64,000 bases of DNA, taken from Nocardiopsis sp. ATB16-24 (lineage in GTDB: Bacteria; Actinomycetota; Actinomycetes; Streptosporangiales; Streptosporangiaceae). Every line of letters begins with the position of its first letter. The stretch's first letter is position 1. Made by a program: the position numbers and the translations under genes. The stretch lies in NCBI RefSeq assembly GCF_030271535.1, contig NZ_JASCXJ010000007.1, forward strand, positions 62,001 through 126,000, read 5' to 3'. This document shows, piece after piece, positions 37,434 to 45,954 of the stretch. Under the pieces are notes generated by a model that did no database searches, was not told where the DNA came from, and saw only the letters and a list, made by a program, of their open reading frames with translations.

Positions 37434-37510
37434 GGGCCCATTCTGGCAGCCCGGGGACGCCCCCGGGCTGCTCGACGACCTCGATAGCGCGTCGGAGGAC
37501 CCCCGTGCGC

Positions 37511-39433
37511 TCAGGCGTTCTCGTCGGCCAACTCGCCGGCGGAGGCGTCGGTGTGCCGCGAGACCGTCTCGGTCAGCTTGCGCGACAGATCCTGCGGGGT
37601 CAGGCCCTGTTCCCGCAGGATGGTGTCGCGCTTGGCGTGGTCCAGGAACTCCTGCTCGATACCGAAGGTGCGTACCGGCATGTCGACGTCGTGGTCGCGC
37701 AGCAGGCGGGCCACCGCGTCACCGACGCCGCCGGTACGACCGTTGTCCTCGATGACGGCGACGACCCTGTGTTCGGCGGCCTCCGCGACCAGGGCCTCGT
37801 CCAGCGGCTTGACCCACAGGGGGTCGACGACGGTGACACCCAGCCCCTGGGCCGCCATGCGGTCGGCGACGTCACAGGCGACCTGGGCCATGGTGCCCAC
37901 GCCCACGATGAGCAGGTCCTTGGAATGTCCGTCGTCCTCGGCCCGGCGCAGAAGGTCCATGGAACCGAGGCTTCCCACGGCGTCCAACCGCTCGGCGACC
38001 GCGCCCTTGGGGTAGCGCACGACGGTGGGGGCGTCCTCGACCGTCACGGCCTCGCGCAACAGGGTGCGCAGGCGTTCGGCGTCACGGGGCGCGGCCAGAC
38101 GCAGCCCCGGGACCACCTGGAGGATCGACATGTCCCACATGCCGTTGTGGCTGGCGCCGTCGTTGCCGGTGACGCCGGCGCGGTCCAGACAGAAGGTGAC
38201 GCCCTGGCGGTGCAGGGCCGCGTCCATGAGCACCTGGTCGAAACAGCGGTTGAGGAAGGTGGCGTAGACCCCCACGACCGGGTGCAGGCCGTTCATGGCC
38301 ATACCGGTGGCCGCCGTGGCGGCGTGCTGCTCGGCGATGCCCACGTCGAAGATGCGGTCGGGGTAGGCCTCGGCGAACTTGTGCAGGCCGGTGGGGTGGA
38401 GCATGGCGGCGGTGATGGCCACGACGTCGGGGCGCTCGGCGCCGATCTCCACCATGGTGTCGGCGAAGACCGAGGTCCACTTGACGACCTTGGGCCCGGG
38501 TTTGGCCTGTCCGGTGGCCACGTCGAAGGGGCCCGGCGCGTGGAACTGGTCCTCGTCGTGGTTCTCGGCCGGAGCGTAGCCCTTGCCCTTCTGGGTGATG
38601 CAGTGCACGATCACCGGGCCGCCGAAGTCGCGGGCGCGACGCAACGCCTTCTCCAGGACCTGCTCGTCGTGGCCGTCGATGGGGCCCAGGTACTTCAGTC
38701 CCAGGTCCTCGAACATCATCTGGGGCTGGATGGCGTCCTTGAGACCCTTCTTGATGCCGTGCAGTGCCTCGTAGAGGGGCTGGCCCACCACGGGGGTGCG
38801 GTTGAGGGTGGTCTTGGCCAGGTCCAGGGCCTGCTCGTAGCCGGGGGTCATGCGCAGCGAGGCCAGATGGTCGGCGAGCCCGCCCATGGTGGGCGAGTAG
38901 GAGCGGCCGTTGTCGTTGACGACGATGACCAGGCGTCGGTCCTTGCGCTCGGCGATGTTGTTGAGCGCCTCCCAGGCCATGCCGCCGGTGAGGGCCCCGT
39001 CGCCGATGACCGCGACCACGGTGCGGTCGGTACGTCCCTGGACCTCGTTGGCCTTGGCCATGCCGTCGGCGTAGGACAGCGCGGTCGAGGCGTGGGAGTT
39101 CTCGATGAAGTCGTGCTCGGACTCGGCTCGCGAGGGATAGCCCGACAGGCCTCCCTCGGACTTGAGGTCGGTGAAGTCGTGCCTACCGGTGAGGATCTTG
39201 TGCGCGTAGGCCTGGTGGCCGGTGTCGAAGAGGATGGGGTCCTTGGGCGAGTCGAAGACCCTGTGCAGCGCGATGGTCAGTTCGACGACACCGAGGCTGG
39301 GGCCGAGGTGCCCACCGGTCTGGGAGCAGGATTCGACCAGGAACTCCCGGATCTCCTGTGCCAGAGCAGGGAGCCGGTCTGCCGGGAGCTTCTTGAGTGC
39401 TTCCGGATTGTGTATCGACTCGAACAGTGTCAC
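37511..39433 (-). CDS. dxs: 1-deoxy-D-xylulose-5-phosphate synthase
   Basis: It condenses pyruvate and glyceraldehyde 3-phosphate with thiamine diphosphate, the first step of the MEP isoprenoid pathway. The 640-aa protein has [34 protein letters not shown], the thiamine-binding [16 protein letters not shown]...[42 protein letters not shown] and the C-terminal transketolase-like domain. The length is typical. The start is GTG 39433. No other isoprenoid gene is near. Confidence 0.96.
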   Translation of the reverse strand: MTLFESIHNPEALKKLPADRLPALAQEIREFLVESCSQTGGHLGPSLGVVELTIALHRVFDSPKDPILFDTGHQAYAHKILTGRHDFTDLKSEGGLSGYPSRAESEHDFIENSHASTALSYADGMAKANEVQGRTDRTVVAVIGDGALTGGMAWEALNNIAERKDRRLVIVVNDNGRSYSPTMGGLADHLASLRMTPGYEQALDLAKTTLNRTPVVGQPLYEALHGIKKGLKDAIQPQMMFEDLGLKYLGPIDGHDEQVLEKALRRARDFGGPVIVHCITQKGKGYAPAENHDEDQFHAPGPFDVATGQAKPGPKVVKWTSVFADTMVEIGAERPDVVAITAAMLHPTGLHKFAEAYPDRIFDVGIAEQHAATAATGMAMNGLHPVVGVYATFLNRCFDQVLMDAALHRQGVTFCLDRAGVTGNDGASHNGMWDMSILQVVPGLRLAAPRDAERLRTLLREAVTVEDAPTVVRYPKGAVAERLDAVGSLGSMDLLRRAEDDGHSKDLLIVGVGTMAQVACDVADRMAAQGLGVTVVDPLWVKPLDEALVAEAAEHRVVAVIEDNGRTGGVGDAVARLLRDHDVDMPVRTFGIEQEFLDHAKRDTILREQGLTPQDLSRKLTETVSRHTDASAGELADENA

Positions 39434-39832
39434 TGTCTCGTCAGTCCCCTCGTCCAGCGTGATCCGTTGAGTTCGCCCTACCCGATCCCCGACGTGGGAC
39501 GGACTTGGCTACCGGCAGGTATACATACCCGAGTTTATGGGCCTACGTCCATGGCTTCCGCCCAACCCCGGCAAGGCCGCGGCCCTGGCGGGACCACCGT
39601 GGACGGCGCTCCCGGCAGGCGACCATCGCCCTATCGGGTTCACCCGTGTTTTCGCGTACATTACCCGGCTCGGGAGGCGAATCATCCTGTGGTCGGGCGA
39701 GAAGATCCCCGTCCTGGCGCGGGAGAGAACCCCTCGTCCCGCCGTCCGGCCTCCTTCCCGACCGGACCCGCGGAGAACGGCGGCACGGTGACCTGGTCTT
39801 TCGAGTGATTCCCCGCCCCGGGAGAAGATCGG
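39434..39832. other. Intergenic region upstream of dxs
   Basis: These 399 bases between two minus-strand genes hold no supported gene. A palindrome, GGTAT-AC-ATACC, lies at 39518-39529, about 90 bases before dxs. On the minus strand it reads as an AT-rich TATGTATAC that could be the dxs -10 region or an operator. Confidence 0.5.
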
Positions 39833-40645
39833 TCAGCCGAGCACCGCCTGCCCGAGCAGCCCGAGGGCCGAGGCGGAGACCACGCACAGCATGGCGACGC
39901 GCAGCCGCGCGGCGTTGACCCGACGGCGCAGCACCTGCCCGAGGAGGAAACCCAGCACGATGAAGGGTATGGCCGAGACCCCGACCACGGCGGTCCGTAC
40001 GTCCATCTGACCGCCCAGGGCCAGGGCCGCCAGGGACACCGCGCCCCCGACGAGGAAGAACATGGCCAGGGTGGCGCGGACCCTGGCAGGCTCCTCGTAC
40101 TGGTAGAGCAGGGCCATCGGCGGACCGCCCACGGAGGTGGCCGTTCCCGCGAACCCCGAGAGACTCCCCGCCACCACGAGCGAGACGGGGGTGAGGGGCA
40201 CCCTCAGGGACCAGACCGACAGGGCCACCGCCACGAGCACCATGATCGCGACCGCCCCGGCCAGGGCGCGGGGCTCCAGCACCGCGACCACCCACACGCC
40301 CAGGGCCGTTCCCGGCAGGCGTGCGGGCAGCCCCCAGGCGATCCCACGCCAGTCCACGTGACGCCACTCCTGGAGCAGGGTGAGCAACGGCAGGACGACC
40401 ACGGTCACCAGCAGGGCCCCCGGCATGAGGGTGGGGTCCAGGAGTGAGATGACGGGAGCGGAGACCAGTCCCAGGCCGAGCCCGACGGTGCTCTGGACGA
40501 CCGCCCCGACGGCGACCGCGGTCATGGTCACCAGGACGAAGGTCCACAGGTCGCCCTCGCCGAGCACCCCGTGGCCGGTGGGAGAGAAGTACTCCACGAA
40601 GCCCCAGGAAGCGGGCGATGGGAGAGAGGTGAGTTCTACAGACAC
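39833..40645 (-). CDS. TauE/SafE-family exporter
   Basis: The product is a 270-aa membrane protein with about eight helices and the TauE/SafE (formerly DUF81) features. These are an N-terminal VAVGAVVQSTVGLGLGLVSAPVISLLDP with the conserved glycine-rich first helix, and, in the second half, VAGSLSGFAGTATSVGGPPMALLY, the family's internal repeat. Members export sulfite, sulfoacetate or related organosulfur anions. Substrate here is inferred only. It lies 36 bases downstream of the monooxygenase-like gene, in the same direction, so the two may be co-transcribed. Confidence 0.88.
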   Translation of the reverse strand: MSVELTSLPSPASWGFVEYFSPTGHGVLGEGDLWTFVLVTMTAVAVGAVVQSTVGLGLGLVSAPVISLLDPTLMPGALLVTVVVLPLLTLLQEWRHVDWRGIAWGLPARLPGTALGVWVVAVLEPRALAGAVAIMVLVAVALSVWSLRVPLTPVSLVVAGSLSGFAGTATSVGGPPMALLYQYEEPARVRATLAMFFLVGGAVSLAALALGGQMDVRTAVVGVSAIPFIVLGFLLGQVLRRRVNAARLRVAMLCVVSASALGLLGQAVLG

Positions 40646-40681
40646 AGCCCGCGACGTTATCTCCCCGCTCTCCCGTCGAGG

Positions 40682-41938
40682 TCAGGAGGTCCTGGGGTGG
40701 AGGGGTTCGGAGCGCAGAACGTCGTCCACGTAGGCCAGTGCGCGTTCAGGGTGCAGGAACCAGTCGATGAGGTCGGAGGGGTCTCCGAAGGAGTTGGCGA
40801 AGCGGTCGGCCGTCTCCTTGTGCCGGGAGGCCAGACGGTACAGCTCCTGCACGTACGGCGGGTTGTCCAGCAGGACCCTGCCCCAAGCCGTCACCTGGCT
40901 CGCCTGCCGCCAGTAGTCGGCGAACGCCGTACGCATGAAGGACTCGTCGAAGGGCCGTCTGCCGTGGTCGACGATGGCGCGGCGGTACACCTCGGCGCAG
41001 AACGAGGCCATGTTGGCCCCCTGCGCGACGATGGGATCGTTGGCGACCACGGAGTCGGCCATGCCCAGGACGGGGGTCCCGTCGGTCAGGCGGGCCACGG
41101 GTTCGCGCACCACCGGCGTGTAGCCGCCGTGCAGGGTCGCTCCCGGGTCCGCCAGACGTGCGTGCGCCAGGCGCTCGTACTCCCAGGGGACCTCGCCGCG
41201 CAGTACGTCCAGCACACCGGCCAGGACCTCCTCCCCCGAGGCGTCGGCCGGCAGGGGGCGGTCCAGGGGGCCTCCGGGCACGGCCTCGACCAGGACGGCC
41301 TCGCAGACCCCCGCGAGGGAGTAGGTGGGAAGGGTCATCACCTCCCCCGTTCCGGGGAGCACGGTGCGGCTGAGGACGGATCCGTCGGGGTGGGGCGCCG
41401 CGCCCGTGACGTAGACCAGGGCCAGACGGCGCTGCGGGGACCGAAAGTGCGAGCGCCGTGTGTCACGGGGGAAGAGTTCGGCGAGCTCTCCGCGCCCGGC
41501 GGCGATGACGACGAGGTCGTGGTCGGCGGCGAAGCGGGGCAGGTCCCGCGGGCGGACACGATGGCGGACGAGGACACCACCGGAGCGGTCGAACAGTTCG
41601 AGCCATGCCGACATCTTGATCCGCTGGTCGACCGACTGGGCCGGCTCCTCCAGGGAACCGGTCCAGGACAGGCCCGGCGCTCGGGCTCCGCCCGTGTCGG
41701 CGACACGGACGCTGACACCCTGGATCGCGGGAGCGTGATCGTCCCACAACGCGAGGCCGTGGCGGCGTTCGCGACGCAGAGCCGGCCCGAAGAGGCACTG
41801 GGTGGACATCACCCGACCCGTGCGTATCTCCTGCGGCCCGGTGGCGCTGACGAGTGACACCTCATAGTCCTCCGCGAGCAGACCGAGGGCGAGTTGCAGC
41901 CCCGACTGCCCGGCCCCGACCACGAGAATCCTGCGCAT
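40682..41938 (-). CDS. Styrene/indole monooxygenase-like flavoprotein (StyA-type)
   Basis: The product is 418 aa, the length of StyA (about 415). It starts RRILVVGAGQSGLQLALGLLAEDYEVSLVS, a GxGxxG FAD fold. It continues with RTGRVMSTQCLFGPALRRER, a middle AADHDLVVIAAGRGELAELF and VLGMADSVVANDPIVAQGANMASF, the C-terminal FAD-binding part. StyA-type enzymes epoxidise styrene or indole using reduced FAD supplied by a separate reductase. No StyB-like reductase is in the window. The true substrate is unknown. The start at ATG 41938 has GGAGAG before it. The frame continues upstream without a better start. Confidence 0.82.
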   Translation of the reverse strand: MRRILVVGAGQSGLQLALGLLAEDYEVSLVSATGPQEIRTGRVMSTQCLFGPALRRERRHGLALWDDHAPAIQGVSVRVADTGGARAPGLSWTGSLEEPAQSVDQRIKMSAWLELFDRSGGVLVRHRVRPRDLPRFAADHDLVVIAAGRGELAELFPRDTRRSHFRSPQRRLALVYVTGAAPHPDGSVLSRTVLPGTGEVMTLPTYSLAGVCEAVLVEAVPGGPLDRPLPADASGEEVLAGVLDVLRGEVPWEYERLAHARLADPGATLHGGYTPVVREPVARLTDGTPVLGMADSVVANDPIVAQGANMASFCAEVYRRAIVDHGRRPFDESFMRTAFADYWRQASQVTAWGRVLLDNPPYVQELYRLASRHKETADRFANSFGDPSDLIDWFLHPERALAYVDDVLRSEPLHPRTS

Positions 41939-42153
41939 GTCTCTCCGTTCACCTCCGCCCGCCGCCTTTCCGGGGATCACGGGCGCGTGCCGGTCCGACG
42001 GCCACGGAGCGCCGGGCACAGTGGCCCCGCGGCACGCGATCGACCGACCGTCCCCTTGGGGAAGCTAGCAGCGCCTCGCGTGCGCGCCTCACCGCCCCCG
42101 TCGCAAGCCGCCCCCTTCCGGGGCCGCGCGGGGCGTCGGGGCGTCGAAAGGGG

Positions 42154-42185
42154 CCCGGCCCGGTGCGCGGGGGCACCGGGCCGGG
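42154..42185 (-). terminator. Terminator of the sugar ABC operon
   Basis: CCCGGCCCGGTGC (42154-42166) pairs with GCACCGGGCCGGG (42173-42185): a 13-bp perfect stem about 60 bases after the permease stop. Confidence 0.75.
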
Positions 42186-42246
42186 TGGGAAGGGGCGGTG
42201 ACGGGTGGAGTGGGGCACCGTCGGACCGCCCGTGATGGTCTCGACG

Positions 42247-43527
42247 TCAGGCGCCGCCCCTGGCGTGGGTCTTGCGGCCCCTGCGGGAGGCGGCGTCCAG
42301 GATCACCGCGATCAGCAGAACGGCGGCGGTGATCATGAACCGGACGGAGGTGGACATCTGCAACAGCAGCAGGCCGGAGGCGATCGCGCCCAGGACCAGG
42401 CCGCCCAGCAGAGCCGAGTAGGCGTTGCCACGCCCGCCGAAGAGGCTGGTGCCGCCGATGACCGCGGCGGCGATGGCCATCATGAGCTCCTCGCCCCCAC
42501 CTGTGGACACACTCGCGGCGAAGTTGCGCGAGGTGAGCAGGACCCCGCCCAGGGCGGCGAGGGTGGAGGCGATGCCGAACACCGAGATACGGATCAGGTC
42601 CACGTTGATGCCGGCCCGGCGCGCGGCCTCGGAGTTGCCTCCGACGGCGTAGACCATGCGGCCGTAGCGGGTCTTGCGCAGGACGAGGTCGAGCACGACG
42701 ACGAACCCCACGAAGATGAGGAACGCCAGGGACACGCCCTTGTACTGGTTGAGCACCCACACCCCGCCCAGGACGGGCACCGCGAGCAGGACGGCGCGGA
42801 ACGCGATCTCGGCCGAGGGCTTGTAGGGCAGGCCGGCCAGGCGACGGCGCCGTTCGACCAACGCCACCGACAGGACGTACAGACCCAGTGTCAGACCCGC
42901 GATCGTCCAACCCATGAACGGCACGAAGAAGGTCTGGGTCAGCATCGCGATCGCCCCGTTGGGGCTGGTGTTGATGGTGCCGTCGGCGCCCATCAGGTAC
43001 AGGTGCAGCCCCTGCCATCCCAGCAGGCCCGCCAGGGTGACCACGAACGCCGGGACTCCGAGTTTGGCGAAGACGAAGCCGTGGAGCAGGCCCACGAGGA
43101 GACCGATGCCCAGGGCCACGCCGATGGCCGCCCACTCGGAGACCCCCTGTTTGACGGCCATGACGGCCAGGACCGCCGCGGAGAGTCCGGCCACCGAACC
43201 GATGGACAGGTCGATCTCGCCCAGCAGCAGGACCATGATCACGCCGGTGGTCATCAGACCGATGGCGGCGATCTGCACCGTCAGGTTGGACAGGTTCTGC
43301 GGCGACAGGAAACGGTCGTTGGCGATCTGGAAGACGACGGCGATCAGGACCAGGCCGAGGATCACCGGGAGCGGCCCCAGTTCACCACCGCGCACGTTGC
43401 GCTTGAGCGCCTCCAGCCAGCCTCTGGGGGAGGCGGCCGTGGCCAGCAACCGGGGGTCGCGCCTGGGGCCGGCCGGATGGGCCCCGCCCTGGGCGGGCGG
43501 CTTGGAGACGGGGGTCTGCTGGGTCAT
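42247..43527 (-). CDS. Sugar ABC transporter permease (XylH/FrcC-like)
   Basis: The product is 426 aa with about ten or more membrane helices and the branched-chain/sugar permease signatures of the ribose/xylose class. These are LSNLTVQIAAIGLMTTGVIMVLLLGEIDLSIGSVAG, LGVPAFVVTLAGLLGWQGL, RYGRMVYAVGGNSEAARRAGIN and MMAIAAAVIGGTSLFGGRG. The EIDLSIGSVAG motif contacts the ATPase. The length with extra helices resembles XylH. The start at ATG 43527 overlaps the ATPase stop by one base (TGATG), with GGAGG upstream. It forms one importer with the two genes before it. Confidence 0.94.
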   Translation of the reverse strand: MTQQTPVSKPPAQGGAHPAGPRRDPRLLATAASPRGWLEALKRNVRGGELGPLPVILGLVLIAVVFQIANDRFLSPQNLSNLTVQIAAIGLMTTGVIMVLLLGEIDLSIGSVAGLSAAVLAVMAVKQGVSEWAAIGVALGIGLLVGLLHGFVFAKLGVPAFVVTLAGLLGWQGLHLYLMGADGTINTSPNGAIAMLTQTFFVPFMGWTIAGLTLGLYVLSVALVERRRRLAGLPYKPSAEIAFRAVLLAVPVLGGVWVLNQYKGVSLAFLIFVGFVVVLDLVLRKTRYGRMVYAVGGNSEAARRAGINVDLIRISVFGIASTLAALGGVLLTSRNFAASVSTGGGEELMMAIAAAVIGGTSLFGGRGNAYSALLGGLVLGAIASGLLLLQMSTSVRFMITAAVLLIAVILDAASRRGRKTHARGGA

Positions 43528-44324
43528 CACTTGTCCTCCGTGGACAGGGCCGAGGTGCCGGTGCGCTCGGATCGGCGACTGACCGGGTTGTCGGCGGCAC
43601 CGGTGATGGCGGCCACGATCTCCTCGTAGCTGGTATCCGCGATGGGGAAGTTACCGGCGTTGCGGCCCAGCCGCAGCACCACGGCGCGATCGGCCACGGC
43701 CCGCACGTCGGCCATGTTGTGGCTGATCAACAGCACACCCAGCCCCTGGTCGCGCAGGCGTTCGATGAGGTCGAGGACCTGCGCGGTCTGGGCCACGCCC
43801 AGGGCCGCGGTGGGCTCGTCGAGCATCACCACGCGCGGCTGACCCAGGAGTGAGCGGGCGATGGCGATGATCTGGCGCTGGCCGCCGGAGAGGGAGGCGA
43901 CCGGCACACGAAGGCTGGGGATGCGTACGGACAGGGAGTCCAGCAGTTCCATCGCCCGGCTCTCCATCTCGACCTCGTCGAGGGTCCCGGGGAAGTGCAG
44001 CTTCTCGTTGCCCAGGAAGAGGTTGCCGACGATGTCCAGGTTGTCGCACAGGGCGAGATCCTGGTAGATGGTGGCGATCCCCAGACGCTGGGCGTCGGCG
44101 GGCGCCGAGATGTTGACCGGCTTGCCGTCCCAGGTGATGGTTCCGCCGCTGTCCGCGGGATGGGCTCCGGAGATGACCTTGACCAGGGTGGACTTGCCGG
44201 CGCCGTTGTCGCCGAGCAGGGCGACGACCTCACCCTCGTTCACATGGAAGTCGACGTCACTCAGGGCGCGGACGGCACCGAAGGTCTTGGAGATCCCGGA
44301 CATTTCCAGGACTGGTGTGCTCAT
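43527..44324 (-). CDS. Sugar ABC transporter ATPase, single nucleotide-binding domain
   Basis: The product is 265 aa. It has Walker A GDNGAGKST, Q-loop IYQDLALCDNLD, signature LSGGQRQ, Walker B VVMLDEPTAAL and the H-loop SHN. Ribose- and xylose-type ATPases are usually about 500 aa with two fused domains. This is a half-size FrcA-like version that must work as a homodimer. The Ser/Thr-rich acidic tail RRSERTGTSALSTEDK has no counterpart in the core fold. Its start follows a GC-rich hairpin that separates it from the binding-protein gene. Confidence 0.94.
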   Translation of the reverse strand: MSTPVLEMSGISKTFGAVRALSDVDFHVNEGEVVALLGDNGAGKSTLVKVISGAHPADSGGTITWDGKPVNISAPADAQRLGIATIYQDLALCDNLDIVGNLFLGNEKLHFPGTLDEVEMESRAMELLDSLSVRIPSLRVPVASLSGGQRQIIAIARSLLGQPRVVMLDEPTAALGVAQTAQVLDLIERLRDQGLGVLLISHNMADVRAVADRAVVLRLGRNAGNFPIADTSYEEIVAAITGAADNPVSRRSERTGTSALSTEDK

Positions 44325-44347
44325 GCTTTGACTTCTCTTTCCTCGTA

Positions 44348-44390
44348 CCCGCCCGGGGCGGCCGGACAGCGGATGGCCACCCCGGGCGGG
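44348..44390 (-). promoter_or_regulatory. Intercistronic hairpin between binding-protein and ATPase genes
   Basis: CCCGCCCGGGG (44348-44358) pairs with CCCCGGGCGGG (44380-44390) and has GGCC pairs inside. Such hairpins after the binding-protein gene often let that protein be made in excess over the membrane parts. Confidence 0.65.
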
Positions 44391-44406
44391 TCCGTCTCAC
44401 CGGTTC

Positions 44407-45552
44407 CTAGAGGGCTTCCTGGCAGAACTCGGTGTCGGCGTAGTCGTCCGTGCAGATCTCCTCGATGCTGTAGATCCCGTCCGAGACCACCGTGTCGCCG
44501 ACGTTCTCCGCGGTCACCGCGATCGGCTCGAGCAGGACCGCCTGCACGGTCTCGCCGGCGGCGTCCTCGATCTCGCTGAGCTGGTACTCACCCAGCTCGG
44601 GCTCCTGACCGGTGGCCAGGGCCACGGCCATGGCCGCGGCGACCTGGGCCTCGGGGCGGATGGCCTTGTAGACGGTCATGTACTGCTCACCGGCGATGAT
44701 GCGCTGGATGCCGGCGAGTTCGGCGTCCTGCCCGGTCACCGGGGGCAGCTCGTCGACGGCCACGCCCGCGCTGCGCAGGGCCGAGATGACCCCGGAGGCC
44801 ACACCGTCGTTGGCGGCGTAGACGCCGACGATCTCGTCCACCCCGAGGGCGGTGATGGCGCCCTCCATCTGGGCGTTGGCCTCCTCGGGAGACCAGTCGG
44901 GGGTGTCGAACTCCTGGCCGATGTCGACCTGGCCCTCGAAGATCTCGTGGGCACCGCCCTTGAAGCTGGCGGCGTTGGGGTCGGTGGGCGAGCCGTTCAT
45001 CATGACGATCTTGCCGTCGCCCGCGGTACCCGCCTCCTCCATCGCCGCGATCAGGGACTCTGCCTGGACCTGGCCCACACGGTGGTTGTCGAAGGAGACG
45101 TACATGTCCACGCCGCCCTCGGCGAGACGGTCGTAGGCGAGCACCGGCACACCCTGGGATCGGGCCTCGTTGACCGTTCCGGCGGAGGCCGAGGCGTCGA
45201 CGGCGTCCAGGACGAGCACGTCCACACCGTCGGTCAACATGGCCTGGGCCTGGGTCTGCTGCTCGTCCACGCTTCCGTCGGCGTTGGCGTAGGACAGTTC
45301 GCACTCGGGGCAGAGCTCGGCGAGCTCCTCCTCGAAGAAGGGCCTGTCGAAGGCCTCGTAGCGCGCGGTGTGGAGGTCGGGCAGGAGGAGCCCGACGTGG
45401 AAGCCCTCCTCGACGCTGTGCGTCTCGCGTTCGGCGTCCTCACCGGAGGTGGTGAGCGAACCACAGCCGGAGACGAGCAGGGCCAGGGCGGCTCCGACCG
45501 CGGCGAAACCGCCTGCGGCCGTGCGACGCGATGTGAAACGTCGTGTGTTCAA
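44407..45552 (-). CDS. Sugar ABC transporter substrate-binding lipoprotein
   Basis: The product is 381 aa. Signal peptide with lipobox (ALALLVSGCGSL, Cys at about residue 30), then a periplasmic-binding-protein type 1 fold: HVGLLLPDLHTARYEAFDRPFFEEEL, TDGVDVLVLDAVDASASAGTVNEARSQGVPVLAYDRL, VDMYVSFDNHRVGQVQAESL and GVYAANDGVASGVISALRSAG. These resemble XylF and related pentose- or aldose-binding proteins, and xylose or a similar sugar is the best guess. An extra pair of cysteines (CPECE) and EICTDDYADTEFCQEAL at the end suggest disulfides. The start is TTG 45552 with GAGAGG eight bases upstream, a rare choice that may limit expression. Confidence 0.92.
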   Translation of the reverse strand: MNTRRFTSRRTAAGGFAAVGAALALLVSGCGSLTTSGEDAERETHSVEEGFHVGLLLPDLHTARYEAFDRPFFEEELAELCPECELSYANADGSVDEQQTQAQAMLTDGVDVLVLDAVDASASAGTVNEARSQGVPVLAYDRLAEGGVDMYVSFDNHRVGQVQAESLIAAMEEAGTAGDGKIVMMNGSPTDPNAASFKGGAHEIFEGQVDIGQEFDTPDWSPEEANAQMEGAITALGVDEIVGVYAANDGVASGVISALRSAGVAVDELPPVTGQDAELAGIQRIIAGEQYMTVYKAIRPEAQVAAAMAVALATGQEPELGEYQLSEIEDAAGETVQAVLLEPIAVTAENVGDTVVSDGIYSIEEICTDDYADTEFCQEAL

Positions 45553-45954
45553 CGCGGGTGCCTCTCATGACAGGGGATGCTGACGATGGAACTCGCGAGT
45601 GGTGGAGTGAAGTCAAACCCGTCGTCATCTTGCCGTCAACTCCTGAACGCATAACTGAAACATCACGAGTCTTGGATTCAAGGCTTGAAATCATCGAAAA
45701 CACAGGCCAGAGCGGGCTTCACGCGACGTGAGCTCTCGTGAAGGCGTCTCGATTTTTACCCGACCGTGGTGTCGCGCCAGCGCTGACCTCGGTGTTCGTC
45801 GTTCCTTCAACCTACTTCGGGGGAGACACCGAACGGGCCCACGTCCGCCTGAGAGGCTCGACGGGGCCCGATAGAGGACGGAGGGACACGGCAAGGGCAC
45901 TGTCGGTCACCGACGCGCCCGCCGTCTTTCCGGTTCACGGTGTCCGCTGAGGTC
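45553..45954. other. Control region of the sugar importer
   Basis: These 402 bases lie between the binding-protein gene and the ROK gene, both on the minus strand. The part nearest the importer (45600-45720) is unusually AT-rich and holds the nested palindromes at 45671-45689. TTGACG and TTGACT occur on the minus strand at about 45620-45640 as possible -35 boxes. Small frames here (for example 45543-45731) have no support. Confidence 0.6.
45671..45689. promoter_or_regulatory. Nested CTTG/CAAG palindromes, likely ROK operator
   Basis: CTTG-GATT-CAAG (45671-45682) overlaps the perfect 13-bp palindrome TTCAAG-G-CTTGAA (45677-45689), giving three alternating half-sites. They lie about 120 bases before the binding-protein start and next to the ROK regulator gene. 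Confidence 0.55.

Noticed and set aside
39537..39791. 84-codon plus-strand frame between dxs and the TauE/SafE gene
   Set aside because: Arg/Pro-rich translation with no motif, and no ribosome site.
39833..45552. A single natural-product cluster spanning monooxygenase, exporter and ABC importer
   Set aside because: No core synthase is present. The importer and ROK regulator are a standard sugar module separated by a terminator at 42154-42185.
45543..45731. 62-codon plus-strand frame in the importer control region
   Set aside because: No ribosome site, AT-rich composition unlike genes here, and it overlaps the candidate operator.
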